A stretch of 64,000 nucleotides of DNA from Anisakis pegreffii. Taxonomy: Eukaryota > Nematoda > Chromadorea > Rhabditida > Anisakidae. Position 1 is the first letter of the stretch. Each line of letters begins with the position of its first letter. A program made the position numbers and the translations under genes. Location of the stretch: positions 1 to 64,000 of the forward strand of contig JAPYMA010000753.1 of NCBI GenBank assembly GCA_035041965.1, in the 5' to 3' direction. Positions 1 to 13,879 of the stretch are shown in pieces. The notes under the pieces are model-generated. The model saw only the letters and a list, made by a program, of their open reading frames with translations. It had not been told where the DNA came from and ran no database searches.

Positions 1-499
1 GGACTTGGACTGGCTATAGATATGGCCCATCCCACCTGATTGAAATTTTTTTCAGTTTATGCACCCCACCATTACCTCCCCCCTCCCCAATGTGGACTCT
101 ATTACGTGAATCTGTGTTGGACTCTAGCATAGATATGAGATTAGCACATTTGCTGATGTGCATTGAGGTAGCTGTTCCAGCTTAACTTAATTTGATTAAA
201 CATAGTCATAACTTTGACTTGACATAGCTTCACTGAGACTGTATTATAAGCTGAATGAGCCAAAACTTTGAAATGACTTAACTCGAAATTCATCACGTGT
301 TGACTTGAGTTGGTGTAGCGATTAGCGGTCTTCGACTTTGCTTAGTCAAGTGTTAGTTCAACATTACTGTGAGTCATATTAGCATGCGATTTAGAGGGAA
401 TGTCTATGGATAATCGGACGCAATATCCTAGTCATGTCATGGCTGAGAAAAAGCTCTCGAAATTGGTCTCTCCTTAGATGTAGAGGTGTCACATCAGAG

Positions 500-3400
500 A
501 ATATATAGTTTGTTGCGAGAATAGTTGTGACTGGGGTTGACAATAGTTGCACTGGCATATGAAACAAGAAAACCACCCATATAAAACTGAGTTTCATGAA
601 CGTAGGGTATGAATCGCCTTATGAAGTTAGCGGTAGGTCTGGAAAGTTCGCCTGGACCACTCACCTGTAGATTCGAGTCGCTGATTGGTGGCTCGACTCT
701 CAGGTGTTTGTGGTTACTCGCCGAAGCTTATCTATTAGCTAGTGTCATGATGGCATTCATACAATTCTATGATTACATCCTTATATCCCTTGCCAGTGCA
801 GTTATTGTCTATCATAGATGCTAGTAAGGCACTTGATGACTTTAAGAAATCCAGCCAAATGGGAGAAGAGGCATTATGGGTTATTTAGCTTTGCTTTGAG
901 CAGCTACACTGGCATATAAGAAAAAAATATCCCTATTAAACTGAGTTCCATGAACGTAGGGTATGAATCGCCTTATGAAGTTAGCGGTAGGTCTGGAAAG
1001 TTCGCCTGGACCACTCACCTGTAGATTCGAGTCGCTGATTGGTGGCTCGACTCTCAGGTGTTTGTGGTTACTCGCCGAAGCTTATCTATTAGCTAGTGTC
1101 ATGATGGCATTCATACAATTCTATGATGATATCCTTATGTCCCTTGCCAGTGTAGTCATCATTCATCACTAGTGCTACTAAGGTACTCGATAACTTCAAA
1201 CACTCCACTCGAACGGGATAAGAAGCACTATAGCCTCTTCATTTGGGAAAAGGTTTTCAATTGAACACCAACATTCAAAGTCTGTCGTCAGTAGTTGACC
1301 AATTCAGAGAGCTTGAATCTCATTCTAAAGTTATCCTATTAAAAATAACGTATTAGATAGTTTGCGGGAGAGCTAACCTGAGGCATTGATAATGGCTGCA
1401 CTGGCATATCAAAATAAGATAATGTTCCCTAAAAATTAAGTTTCACAAACGTAGGGTATGAATTGCCTTATGAAGTTAGCGGTAGGTCTGGAAAGTTCGC
1501 CTGGACCACTCACCTGTAGATTCGAGTCGCTGATTGGTGGCTCGACGTCTCAGGTGTTTGTGGTTACTCGCCGAAGCTTATCTATTAGCTAGTGTCATGA
1601 TGGCATTCATACAATTCTATGATGATATCCTTATGTCCCTTGCCAGTGTAGTCATCATTCATCACTAGTGCTACTAAGGTACTCGATAACTTCAAACACT
1701 CCACTCGAACGGGATAAGAAGCACTATAGCCTCTTCATTTGGGAAAAGGTTTTCAATTGAACACCAACATTCAAAGTCTGTCGTCAGTAGTTGACCAATT
1801 CAGAGAGCTTGAATCTCATTCTAAAGTTATCCTATTAAAAATAACGTATTAGATAGTTTGCGGGAGAGCTAACCTGAGGCATTGATAATGGCTGCACTGG
1901 CATATCAAAATAAGATAATGTTCCCTAAAAATTAAGTTTCACAAACGTAGGGTATGAATTGCCTTATGAAGTTAGCGGTAGGTCTGGAAAGTTCGCCTGG
2001 ACCACTCACCTGTAGATTCGAGTCGCTGATTGGTGGCTCGACTCTCAGGTGTTTGTGGTTACTCGCCGAAGCTTATCTATTAGCTAGTGTCATGATGGCA
2101 TTCATACAATTCTATGATGATATCCTTATGTCCCTTGCCAGTGTAGTCATCATTCATCACTAGTGCTACTAAGGTACTCGATAACTTCAAACACTCCACT
2201 CGAACGGGATAAGAAGCACTATAGCCTCTTCATTTGGGAAAAGGTTTTCAATTGAACACCAACATTCAAAGTCTGTCGTCAGTAGTTGACCAATTCAGAG
2301 AGCTTGAATCTCATTCTAAAGTTATCCTATTAAAAATAACGTATTAGATAGTTTGCGGGAGAGCTAACCTGAGGCATTGATAATGGCTGCACTGGCATAT
2401 CAAAATAAGATAATGTTCCCTAAAAATTAAGTTTCACAAACGTAGGGTATGAATTGCCTTATGAAGTTAGCGGTAGGTCTGGAAAGTTCGCCTGGACCAC
2501 TCACCTGTAGATTCGAGTCGCTGATTGGTGGCTCGACGTCTCAGGTGTTTGTGGTTACTCGCCGAAGCTTATCTATTAGCTAGTGTCATGATGGCATTCA
2601 TACAATTCTATGATGATATCCTTATGTCCCTTGCCAGTGTAGTCATCATTCATCACTAGTGCTACTAAGGTACTCGATAACTTCAAACACTCCACTCGAA
2701 CGGGATAAGAAGCACTATAGCCTCTTCATTTGGGAAAAGGTTTTCAATTGAACACCAACATTCAAAGTCTGTCGTCAGTAGTTGACCAATTCAGAGAGCT
2801 TGAATCTCATTCTAAAGTTATCCTATTAAAAATAACGTATTAGATAGTTTGCGGGAGAGCTAACCTGAGGCATTGATAATGGCTGCACTGGCATATCAAA
2901 ATAAGATAATGTTCCCTAAAAATTAAGTTTCACAAACGTAGGGTATGAATTGCCTTATGAAGTTAGCGGTAGGTCTGGAAAGTTCGCCTGGACCACTCAC
3001 CTGTAGATTCGAGTCGCTGATTGGTGGCTCGACGTCTCAGGTGTTTGTGGTTACTCGCCGAAGCTTATCTATTAGCTAGTGTCATGATGGCATTCATACA
3101 ATTCTATGATGATATCCTTATGTCCCTTGCCAGTGTAGTCATCATTCATCACTAGTGCTACTAAGGTACTCGATAACTTCAAACACTCCACTCGAACGGG
3201 ATAAGAAGCACTATAGCCTCTTCATTTGGGAAAAGGTTTTCAATTGAACACCAACATTCAAAGTCTGTCGTCAGTAGTTGACCAATTCAGAGAGCTTGAA
3301 TCTCATTCTAAAGTTATCCTATTAAAAATAACGTATTAGATAGTTTGCGGGAGAGTTAACCTCAGGTATTGATAATGGCTGCACTGGCATATCAAAATAA

Positions 3401-4300
3401 GATAATGTTCCCTAAAAATTAAGTTTTATAAACGTAGGGTATGAATTGCCTTATGAAGTTAGCGGTAGGTCTGGAAAGTTCGCCTGGACCACTCATCCTG
3501 TAGAGTCGAGTCGCTGACTGGTGACTCGACGTCTCAGGTGTTTGTGGTTACTCGCCGAAGCTTATCTATTAGCTAGTGTCATGATGGCATTCATACAATT
3601 CTATGATGATATCCTTATGTCCCTTGCCAGTGTAGTCATCATTCATCACTAGTGCTACTAAGGTACTCGATAACTTCAAACACTCCACTCGAACGGGATA
3701 AGAAGCACTATAGCCTCTTCATTTGGGGAAAGGTTTTCAATTGAACACCAACATTCAAAGTCTGTCGTCAGTAGTTGACCAGTTCCGAGAGCTTGAATCT
3801 CATTCTAAAGTTATCTTATTAAAAATAACGTATTAGTTAGTTTGCGGGAGAGTTAACCTCAGGTATTGATAATGGCTGCACTGGCATATCAAAATAAGAT
3901 AATGTTCCCTAAAAATTAAGTTTCACAAACGTAGGGTATGAATTGCCTTATGAAGTTAGCGGTAGGTCTGGAAAGTTCGCCTGGACCACTCATCCTGTAG
4001 AGTCGAGTGGCTGACTGGTGACTCGTCTTCCTCGTAGTGCTGTTTGATAACAGCTGGAACAAAGTTCCAATGTTATCAAATGAGTTATGAGGAGAAATCT
4101 CTCAGATGTTTGTGGTTACTCGCCGAAGCTTATCTATTAGCTAGTGTCATGATGGCATTCATACAATTCTATGATGACATCCTCATGTCCCTTGCCAGTG
4201 CAGTTATTGTCTATCATAAGTTCTAATAAGGTAGCTGATAATTCATCGCTTCTGTTTTGATTAATTGACCATTTTCGAGAGCTTATATAACAGGCTAGAG
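500..4300 (+). repeat. Tandem array of a ~495-bp unit, eight copies
   Basis: The marker GTAGGGTATGAATYGCC recurs at about 602, 956, 1451, 1947, 2442, 2938, 3434 and 3931. The spacings are 354, 495, 496, 495, 496, 496 and 497 bases. Units 3 to 6 are nearly identical. Unit 1 is shortened and diverged, unit 7 has scattered changes, and unit 8 has an unrelated insert. A core reading TTTGTGGTTACTCGCCGAAG and onward to the ATTCTATGATG motif is unchanged in all eight copies. Copies 1, 2 and 4 hold an open frame of about 70 codons. Copies 3, 5, 6 and 7 carry one extra G (CTCGACGTCTC instead of CTCGACTCTC) that breaks it, so the frame is probably not protein coding. The array looks like a local satellite or a tandemly amplified non-coding unit. 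Confidence 0.95.
4043..4080. other. Hairpin insert in the last array unit
   Basis: The eighth unit is interrupted after GACTCG by about 70 bases absent from the other units. Inside it are nested inverted repeats: TTTGATAAC (4043-4051) pairs with GTTATCAAA (4072-4080), and TGGAAC (4055-4060) pairs with GTTCCA (4064-4069) around a three-base loop. The normal unit sequence resumes at about 4100. It could be a small fold-back insertion or an array-end junction. Confidence 0.7.
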
Positions 4301-7300
4301 TTGAATTGGATGACTGTGGTTTGATTTGTGCATTTAGGTTTGAATTTTCTTTTGGGTGCTAGCAGAATGTCTTCTCAGGGTTGGAATGAGTTGATCTGTA
4401 AGTTATAAAGATAATTAGTGGTTTTGAAATAGCGTTTTCGGGGTAACATCATGTCAAATTTTATCATTCGAGCACCCAGTTGATAACATGAGCAACGGAA
4501 AGCCAGGTAGCATTCCTCTGATTGCTTTTCATACCTTATGTAGGCGGAGGTAAGATCTGAGTCAAGCTTCATTTAACAATAGCTTGACTTGTTCTGAACT
4601 GTCAAATTGGACGTAGGCATTCAAATTTGGTGTTTATATTAATATTTGTTTGACTGTACTGTTGCTGTTCTTGCTGTTTATGATCCTTCGTGCTGTTGCT
4701 GATGTGATTATTTCATGTTTTCGTGCCTTCATCGCTGTGTTTGATGCTGTCGCGCCAGGCATAACGAAGGGAAGCATTGCTAGACATGATATGGTTGGGT
4801 TTCATGACCGAGACTGAATCGCAAGCTGCGTAGAGAACCCCGCAAGAACTATCTGGATGTTACATGATAGGGACATGCTCGAGTTTTAGGCTCTTGCCTA
4901 AACGTAAGCTCATAACTTTGCTGAGATTAGGATGAATTTGAAAATATGAATGGTGCGTGACGCATCAGCTGCATAAACGTTTTTCCACGTGTTACCACAC
5001 ATCACACCGATACAGTTTGAAAGGATCGACGAGTATCGGTTTAGAACTGTCGAGACGGCAGCTGTTGCACTTTTGTGTCGATAAATTTGAGGCAATTCAG
5101 ATTAAGTCAGAGGGACATTTTGACTCTCTTGACGATAGATTTGGATGTATAGATATAGTTGTTCATCAACTACTCGTGCAGAAGTTTTGAGTGCGTTATA
5201 AGGTTGATTATTAATTTTTAAATAATTTGAAAGTTTAATATGACTCAGAGTTTGGGACTGTAAAACTAAAGGAACAAGGAATCCCACGTAAATAATACAG
5301 ATGAGAATGATAATAGTGATAAACTACCATGGTCATTATACAATCACTGGGAGAAGCACAAACGTGAGGCATAAAAACAATCACTACTTCAGGATTACAA
5401 TCCCATGGAACTGTGAATCTGGAGAAATCTGATACGACCCTAGCTCTAATGAACCGGAGAAACTGGATAATTGCAAACCCCAACCCCATACCCCGGATAT
5501 CGAGATTATGACTGCACCGATATAAGGATATAGCGAAGAACAAAATGAACGCCAGCATTCAATTTCGCGGGTTTGCCTTCGTTGTGCGAACGTTTGAGCG
5601 CACTTTCAAATTGGGTGCAAAATTTTGACAGTTTTTTGCCTATAACTCTGTCGAAAATCCACCAAATTGACATTGTAACTGTGAGAAATATTGATAAATG
5701 GGTCCCGAACTTAACCTGAAGTTAAAATCCAGAACGATTCAGTGCTGACCGAGTTTGAGCGTAAAATCGATTATGGGAACGTATACTAAAAATATTTTGC
5801 CCACACCTCACTTTTCCGACTTTTCTTTCAACAAATCGCTGCGCCGGTCCGTTTTTGGTGATGAGCCCAGACGCGTCGGTGTGAAAGGTCATGCGCGAGT
5901 GGTTCGTTTTTATTTTAATTGTAATTTTTTAATTAATTGTCGGTAATTATGTTGAGTGGATGGTTTATATTTGTATTTATCATAATAATGATTGTTGCGC
6001 ACATTCTGTTTGTTAATCTGCCATAATTTCGTGATGATTTGAACGAGTTTCGAGGCATTCAAAACATCGTTTTAAGGAATTATTTCTGTTATAAATTTAA
6101 ATCAACCTTAGGTTGGTAGTTTGTTCAGTGAGTATTTTTATAAGAATCGCGGTATTTTTTAGCCACAGGCTTAGATCATTTGCCATTCATGATCTCTAGC
6201 AACTGGTTCACCTAAGTTGTAATGATCTGCCATGTGCTGTGAAATACTGTTCGTAGTTGCTCGAAATTGGTGTGTGATATCTGTGAGAAGCTAGAGGTTG
6301 AGCTCTAGTTTCCGCAGTTTAATAAATTAGAGTGCAGTTGTTTTGATGTACGTTTTTGATGGAGTTTTCATTAGTTAAATTCGTCATTTCAGGATTTTCG
6401 GCCGATGGACTCATCTTCTGAATCCGGAAGGAGGCAACGAATGCAGTTCAACATTTACAATCTTTAAAGGTTCGGTTTACAGTCTGTCTAATGAGTGTTT
6501 TTGTAAAAGTCGTGGTATTTTTTAACCTTAAAGTTTAGGGCAGAATATTTAAAGAGCTATAACAGTACTGAATTTTGCCTTTTGTTGACTTGGATTGCAT
6601 CGCTGAATTGGGTTGCTCTCAGTTTACAGGTGTTTAATTGATTGAATTGATGCCAAATGTTGTGTTATTGTGCAATTTTATTTCGGAATTATACTTTGCA
6701 TTTCGTAAGATGCGATACAATGCAAGTAGGTTTATAAATGCAGTGGAAAGAATGAGTACATTATGGAACACTATAAACATTCATTTTTGATAATTCGTTT
6801 CATCATTGACTCGTTGAATTGATTGACTCATTCACTCATTCAAATGCGCAATAGATTGATGCATTCTCCGAAACACGTAAACAGAAAGAAATGTGAATTT
6901 TTATGCTTGCTATTCATTGTAAGGTGTATTTGTTGAATAGGCAAGAACGTTAACAAACAAGGAAGTGACACAAAGATAGTCATTACTATCGCTCGCTCGT
7001 CATTGAAACATTTCAGAAGATTTCTTGTTCTTGTCTATTTTTTAAAATTGTTTCTCTTTGTTTTTCCACATTCTTCGAATTCTTTCTTGCACATTTAATA
7101 CTTTGTCGGATGCAATTCTCTTCTATTCCTGATTTCTCACCGGCCAATTGCGTATTTATCATTCATTGTTGTCATCGTCATTCACAGGAGGTCTTTTTTG
7201 TCACTGGCAAGTTGCAATTGATATGATTTTGTAAGCGAGATGTTTTGCTTGTTTGTTTTTTGTTTTCAAATCTCTCATTTGCTCCCATCTATGTGCCCAT

Positions 7301-10300
7301 TTCCGTCGTTTTATTATAATTCCCCCATTTGTGTGTTTAATGATGAGATGGATATTTGATTGTTTGCTTGCGCTTGGTTAGTGGGCAGTGAAAGTTGAAA
7401 TTTATTTCCTTCCGTTCTTATCGGCCGAGCGAGTCCAGTTTGAGAAAAAGAAGAACGAAATGGATGTATGGGACGACGGATGAAAGAAAAAGAAAACAAG
7501 CAATATAGCAACAGCAGTAGTAGCAGCTACTGACGACGATGTACTGACGATCAGAATGAAATCAGCAACGAATCAGATTGAAGAGAACAACAGTTTATGT
7601 CCAGAAATGTAAAATGGCAGTTGGATGAGATGAGAGAGGAAAAAACCGACAAGCGTAACGCTGAAATTGTTTAGTGAGAGATGGGAAGAATCTTGTTTCT
7701 GGATGAGAATAAGGCAAAATATTAGGAGAGCAAAGGACACTTTTAGGATTGGATATGTGAAATAAGCGAACAAGCGAGTGAGCAAAGCGAGCGAGTGCTA
7801 TGAAAGTGAACTGGCGATTCAGTGAGTGGTTGGTGCCTCTCCAGTTAGTTGTTTATCTCGATCTGCGATATCGATTTCAATTCGACCATTGTTTGGTAGC
7901 ACTTTTGAGAGCATACTTCAAAGAACACCAACAACAACATATCAAAGCAACATTAAGGCGTCGTCGTTCAATCGTTGCATTTATTTTCGTCCTTATAAAT
8001 TGTTCATTCATATCACAACAATGAACTGGTGGTAGTGTTGTTGAGTTGCATGTGAACGCTAAAGATACGACCGTTGGAAGAGAAGTAGTTCATTGAAGGC
8101 GAATGAATGCACGACGTTTGCAAGAATCCCACCACAATCGAAACTGGCCTGGAACGTAAAACGAAGTTGTTATGAACGAAGAATAAACAGCGATAATTCT
8201 GTAATATTCCTGCGAGCATGTCCTCATGAGGAATAAAAAATTTGGTTATGACATTCAATATGTTATTTTTGTATCGGATGAAAGTGATTGTCACCTCAAA
8301 GAAGCAACCCGTGGATCTGTTGAAAAAGTGGCCCGAAGTTTCTGAAAACGTCGTCGCAGTTTCGATGCAGAATTGAATTGAAAGAAATTTGGTATAGTTT
8401 TTGAAAGATGTATTATTGATGCAACCCTAAGGTCACACGCAATTCTACTCTCACAATTGATCCTCACCAGAAATGATGGACGCGCCTCGCCTATCTGAAC
8501 AACAAAAGCATCACAACATGGTCATAAGCCTGAGCCCAGGTATTGTGGTCTGTGTCTAGGCCTAGACTCGACTCACAATCGCTTCATTTTGAGCTTTTGA
8601 GTTTTCGACATTTTTATGCTCTTAGCTCTACAATGTTGATCCGTCCCATCACAGAGGGTTGCGTTACATTGCATTTTTGCAATATATCACAAAATAAAAG
8701 CAACAATGATGAATGGCTAAACGGAGTTCATTGTTGTCATTGCGTCTGTAATTGAGCGCTGCTGCTTTAAGAGTGTGAGTACAAGTGGGGAATCAATTCC
8801 ATAGCAATAGCAGCAATAAAATATGCGATAAACACTGCGTAAATCAGTTAGCATTGAAAAAAGTGATCGATTAGCGTTTGAAAATGATCGATTGAGTTTT
8901 TTGATTTGCTCAAAGCGATGTGATCAGTGGATCGCAATGCAAAAGATGATCGATGTTATTTTACAAATGGAATGGATAAGCGAATGAACGAATGAATGAA
9001 ATGGAGTGGATTTTTGAGGGAGTGCCACGGAGCAAAGCAAAGAAATAAGCCAGAGCCCATCACAATACGTCAGTATCACCGCTTCGTTCAATCTTCAAAA
9101 TAAGCACGACGAGTGCTTGTCATCAACGTTGAGTGCATAGTTTAAGAATTAAATTTTATTGAGTTTATGAAACAGTTGCTAGAATTCAAAAACTGTTTAT
9201 TTTTGTTATGTTATGTTACGTTACATAGATCTGCTGCTGCTGCTGTATATACCCAAAATGATGAATTAACTTGTTTACGCGTAGTCTTATTTATATTAAG
9301 GTATGCGATGATGATTTAGCTGAGTACATCATCAAATGAATTGTTTCCGGTGTTTGAACGTTCGAGTGACAGCCGCCGAAACCGATCCATTATATTCTAA
9401 TATATTACCTATATCGTTGCAAATTTATTGCCGTAGACTTTTTTTTTATTGAGCACATTTATTCAGAATATTATCTGTGTACGATTATTCTAACAAGCAA
9501 CCATTTATGGAAGGAATTATCATATTGAGAAGCATATCTACTTTTCAAAACACACACTCATCTGTCATGAGCATGATATTCTGCCTGTCAACTTGATATC
9601 TTACAAGATCAAATGTGACTTGAATATTTTAAATGTCTTCAAAATTAATGAAATTAGTTATCTTACGATCATGAACTATTGAATATAATCCGTTTGATTG
9701 AGTGGCAATTTGTGAATGCATGGAATGCGTTCTGTAATTTTATCATAAGTGCGGATTGTTCAGCTCTTTATTGTGATGAGAAATGGATTTGACTAGAATC
9801 TGTCGTAAAAAATGGAATCTATCGAAAGTTCAGTGTCATTGTGTCGTTCTAAATTTACTTTTCAAGTATAATGGTGCCGAACTCATTTATATCGTTGAGT
9901 ATTGAAGTGACAAGTTTTTTTGTCGAATTTCAGAATTTCCACGGCTCTAAATCCGAAAAATATGCCTCCTTGTGATGAAGTCATACAAAATTTTGCTTAC
10001 AAAACAATTTATTCATTGAAATCCATGCGATTTATGCGCATTGGCAGTGACGAAATGAACAAAAGAAAGTTTCAGAGCTGCGACCTCTTACAATTAGGCT
10101 GTTTTTTAGATGAGAATTTCACGCAGACCGAAAATTTGCTATCAGACCGAAAGACGTATTTTTCTGAGCTGGCACTTGCACTCTTCAGAGTTTCAGTTCT
10201 TTTTTCGATACGAAGTTTTGTCAACTCATCAAAGTTAATTCCTACTTGTTGATTCTTTATTGTTATTATTATTGTTGTTGGTTGCTATCAGTTAATACTT

Positions 10301-11617
10301 GTCTTACTATTATTAGTTATTCTATTATTTTGCTATATTACTGCCAATAATTGCACTGTTTCCGTTAGAATTTTGTCGTTCTTTCCGTCTTCATTCGATG
10401 CATCTGAGAGCATTGATGAAAACTAGTTATGTATTATTTAATATAATATAGTATAAGTTTACATTCGTTCATTTGCGTGTACACCATACTCGCACATATT
10501 TCTCTATTTTATTGCGCTTGCAACATGAAAATTTTACCTTGCTACCTGTTCGAACCCATTCCGAATGGGCTTGTCGTTCTTTTTTGCCGCAGTGAAGAGG
10601 CATTAATCTGTTTTTGCATTATTCTTATTGTCATTACTGTTATTGTTATTTTTGTTGTTATTCGTATTATTATTACTATCGTCGTCATCATGACTAGCAG
10701 AAACATGATCATCATATAAAATAGTACAAGTGAATGCAATACTTCTTTCTACAAAATAATATCAACTTGATCGCTATCGAATAATCGCTTCGCAGTCATG
10801 AAATGCAAAAATGAGTCTTCTTGCACATCTTTGCTATTGTTGCACTATATTTTGCAGATGTGTTGTGATGTATGAACTGTACAACATACTAGAAAATATA
10901 TGAAAGTATGTGCTGAATGTAGTGAATTTAGTTTATTTAGTTTAATTCGTATTTATATCGTGCAAAATGTATAGTGAATATACAAGACTGAACTCACTCA
11001 TCTATGTGAAGTGGAGAATAATATAAATTTAATTTCATCGATTGTGAGTAACACCGTCTGCGATGTTAATTACTACTACTGCGTTCATACACGCACAAAC
11101 GGACTAGAAACTATTTCATATCTGAACAATCGCTTTCAATAAGGTCTTATAGGTTGAATGTGTTGCATTTTCAATTATAACAACTACTGATATTTACTTT
11201 TACAATGTTGATTGTACTTATGTGTAAATGTAAGCATTATCCTTATTATAATAATTGATAAATGCCTGTTGGCTGTTTTGGGTGCTAGTATTTACAGACC
11301 TATCGATAAGTAGTAGTAATTGGTAAATATGTAGTTAGATTAAAAATCATGCTCATAGTATAGTATTATCAATGCTGTCTGTAGTCGTAGTAAAATTTGA
11401 ATATTGTTTCACTCATTTTTTGTTTCGTCTCGTCAGTAAACTTATTCACAAAATTATTACTAAAAACTGCTTATGTCAGCAGGAAGTATTATTTAAATTT
11501 TCAAGCGTGATCGATCAATTCCACAAATTTCGTTGTACTGCATTTGTTGGTGTTTCTTATTTGAGCACATTTATCCGAGCCAAACATGTTAAAGTTTCGA
11601 ATAAGTTTAATCGTTTA
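4301..11617. other. No gene recognised
   Basis: This is AT-rich sequence with only short open frames lacking domain features, codon consistency or paired splice sites. A short GTTAT/GTTAC run lies near 9208-9230. Nothing here resembles a known RNA gene or protein. Parts could be intron or intergenic sequence. Confidence 0.5.
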
Positions 11618-11790
11618 ACGCGTGTGGTACCGCAGCAAACGACCCGAAGTGAAGTGGAAAATACTCGTAGTTCAAGGTCACCCGCAGTCATATATCGATA
11701 AATTGAAAAATGCCGTGGCATGCATCATGCATCCATTCGGTCATGTTTTCGTGCCGAATTGAGCAGAATCGCAATTGAGCTTTGGAATAG
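11618..11790 (+). repeat. Diverged repeat pair, copy A
   Basis: This block matches 12156-12310. Shared parts include GTGTGGTAC, CAGCAA, a GACCCGAA/CAGCCCGAA block, ATAGTTCAAGGTCA or its near match, CAGTCA, ATCGATAAAT, GCATGC and AATCGC. In the same frame, both copies read VV-QQ--R-E-E---SSRS--V--R followed by TAA (ending near 11701 here). Similarity continues past the stop, so the unit is longer than the open frame. It is either a dispersed repeat or a duplicated terminal exon; no acceptor is obvious. Confidence 0.6.
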
Positions 11791-12155
11791 TTTTTGTCTC
11801 TTTTTTTGAGTTTTTATTCTACGTACAATCAGTAATACTTTGTCGTATTCAGAAGGGAAACGAATTTGGTTAAAATTTATTTCAACAATCTTCATTCAAT
11901 TGTCAATGTTTTTTTGTGGTTGTTAGGCACGTGCCTTTCATCTTGACTTCATCAGAATTTACTATGCTAACGAGTTTCTTCGATCTGAATGAATCATATC
12001 ACTTTCTTCAAATTGTAAAAGCTTGCTTCAGATTCTCCCAGCTTAGCATTATCTTAGAATCATCCCTCTCAGATTTTCGAACGCTCACATGATGTTTACG
12101 TAAACAACATTGAAGCTTTAAGAAATTTGAAATGAGTCCAATCAAAGAACAAGAC

Positions 12156-12310
12156 TGTGTGGTACTACAGCAAGCAGCCCGAACTGAAAACGAAAAGTCT
12201 CATAGTTCAAGGTCATTCACAGTCACCGATCGATAAATCGGACGAAAGACGGCACTGCATGCTTCCGTCTTTTCAGTCATTTGCTGAACAGATCAAAATC
12301 GCTATTGATT
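12156..12310 (+). repeat. Diverged repeat pair, copy B
   Basis: This is the partner of the block at 11618-11790, in the same orientation, about 540 bases downstream. The matching frame starts at GTGGTACTACAGCAAGCAGC and ends at the TAA near 12235. See copy A for shared motifs. Identity is well below that of the array at 500-4300, so this duplication is old. Confidence 0.6.
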
Positions 12311-13879
12311 TTTCATTTGAAATCTTGAAATTTGAAAAAATTGATAAATGAAAAATAATTTTATCCGCAGAACGCCTAGCATTGTTATAGGCTGTATACA
12401 TCGAGGAGCAGCTTTCTGATAGCAAACGGGATCCTGCCAAGGAATGATTAATCCAGTAGGGAAGAAGTAGGAGGTCAGGGAGGGGGAGCACGAGGTCGCA
12501 AACCTAAAAATTCGGCAAGCAAAAGTGCTTGCAATAGCTGCTCGCCGTGGTCCCCGACGAAGATTATTTTTGGGTTTGTGTAAGTAAGTAAGAGTTAGCT
12601 TTGTATTGGTAACGAAGATGGATCGAGTAGATCGTGCCAGATGTTTCATTCTTTCATTCACTCGTTCGTTTTCTTTTACTGACAACCAAACGCTGGCCAT
12701 CTGTTAGCTATTTATGCAATGGCATGTAATCGTAATCGTTATCATCATCAATCTTTCCTCATACGATTATTACTTATTTGCTCATATATGGAGAATAATT
12801 GCGATTGCATCCATTTCTTTCTTCCAAGAAAGAAATCAATTGATCGTTTGCTTTATCACTCTACAAGTAAGTGTCAACGATTCAAAGCTCAGCATACTCA
12901 TTCATCCCGCCGTTCCACCGACAAATATCGTTCATGTGCACGTTCATGCATAAATTTATTTGTCGGTGCTGTTCTGGTAACCCGTGACTGAATCTTCCAT
13001 CTATTATTAGCATAACAAATCGTTGTAATGATTTATTCATGAAATTGCACACAAAGAACCCCTCATGTCATGTGATATAAACAGTAATATATACTAAGAG
13101 TAGCAATAATCCCATTGACCGTACTACCAGCAATGATGAAATGAATGATAATGATGATAACGATAGTAAGAATAACGCACCTGGAATATCAAGTGTTTAT
13201 ATAGATGTTTATTTTGGATGGTTTATGTGAGCAGGTAATCTGTCTGTTATAAAGACTATTCTACAAAACTATTACAATAGATAATCTTTACAGTAATTAC
13301 TTAATAACTGTCACAAATTGTTGGTGAAATTTGTTATCATAGATAGAGGTTAAGTAAACTGTTGTATATCGATGTGGATTTTTTGTTGCATTTGTAAGAA
13401 AGAGATATCCACTGTTTAAAGCGGTTTGCTGAAGATTTTGTGTTGATTTGATTTGTAGAGAAGAGTATAATTGTTTGACGAATGGAGGCAAATCTTTTGA
13501 GTATTTGTTCATATTTATGAGGTACGTACGTAATTGTTTGCTGAAAGTCATTCAATAGTACTTAGTAGAAGTATTACCAATATTCGAGTAATATTACTTG
13601 TAATTTACTATTGAGATTACTTTACTGTTTCTTCTGAGAATTACTCTGATTTATCATATGAGTTCACTCGACTTTAGCACATAAAGAGTTCAATTAACTT
13701 TACGAGAAACTTTTTCTGGCGAATGTCATTAAAATGTAGATTTCAGTTTGTTGATTCCGCTGTTCGGCTAACTAGATTTTATATGTTCAACATCATTGGT
13801 TCGCTATAAGCGTAAAGCAAGCTGGCTGAACTTTGAGTGATGTATTGGCATTGTAAATGTAGAAGTAGATTGAAGAGTA
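12311..13879. other. No gene recognised
   Basis: A 132-codon open frame on the minus strand (12302-12700) has no recognisable domain, signal peptide or splice context. I see no other structure. Confidence 0.45.

Noticed and set aside
609..2163. Repeated ~70-codon open frames in the tandem array
   Set aside because: The same frame is broken by an inserted G in four of eight units, so protein coding is unlikely.
500..4300. Could the regular array be a CRISPR array or rDNA/5S cluster?
   Set aside because: The units are ~495 bases with no short repeat-spacer pattern, the DNA is eukaryotic, and no 5S, SL or tRNA sequence was recognised in the unit.
12302..12700. 132-codon minus-strand open frame
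   Set aside because: No domain, signal peptide or splice context; composition is compatible with chance.
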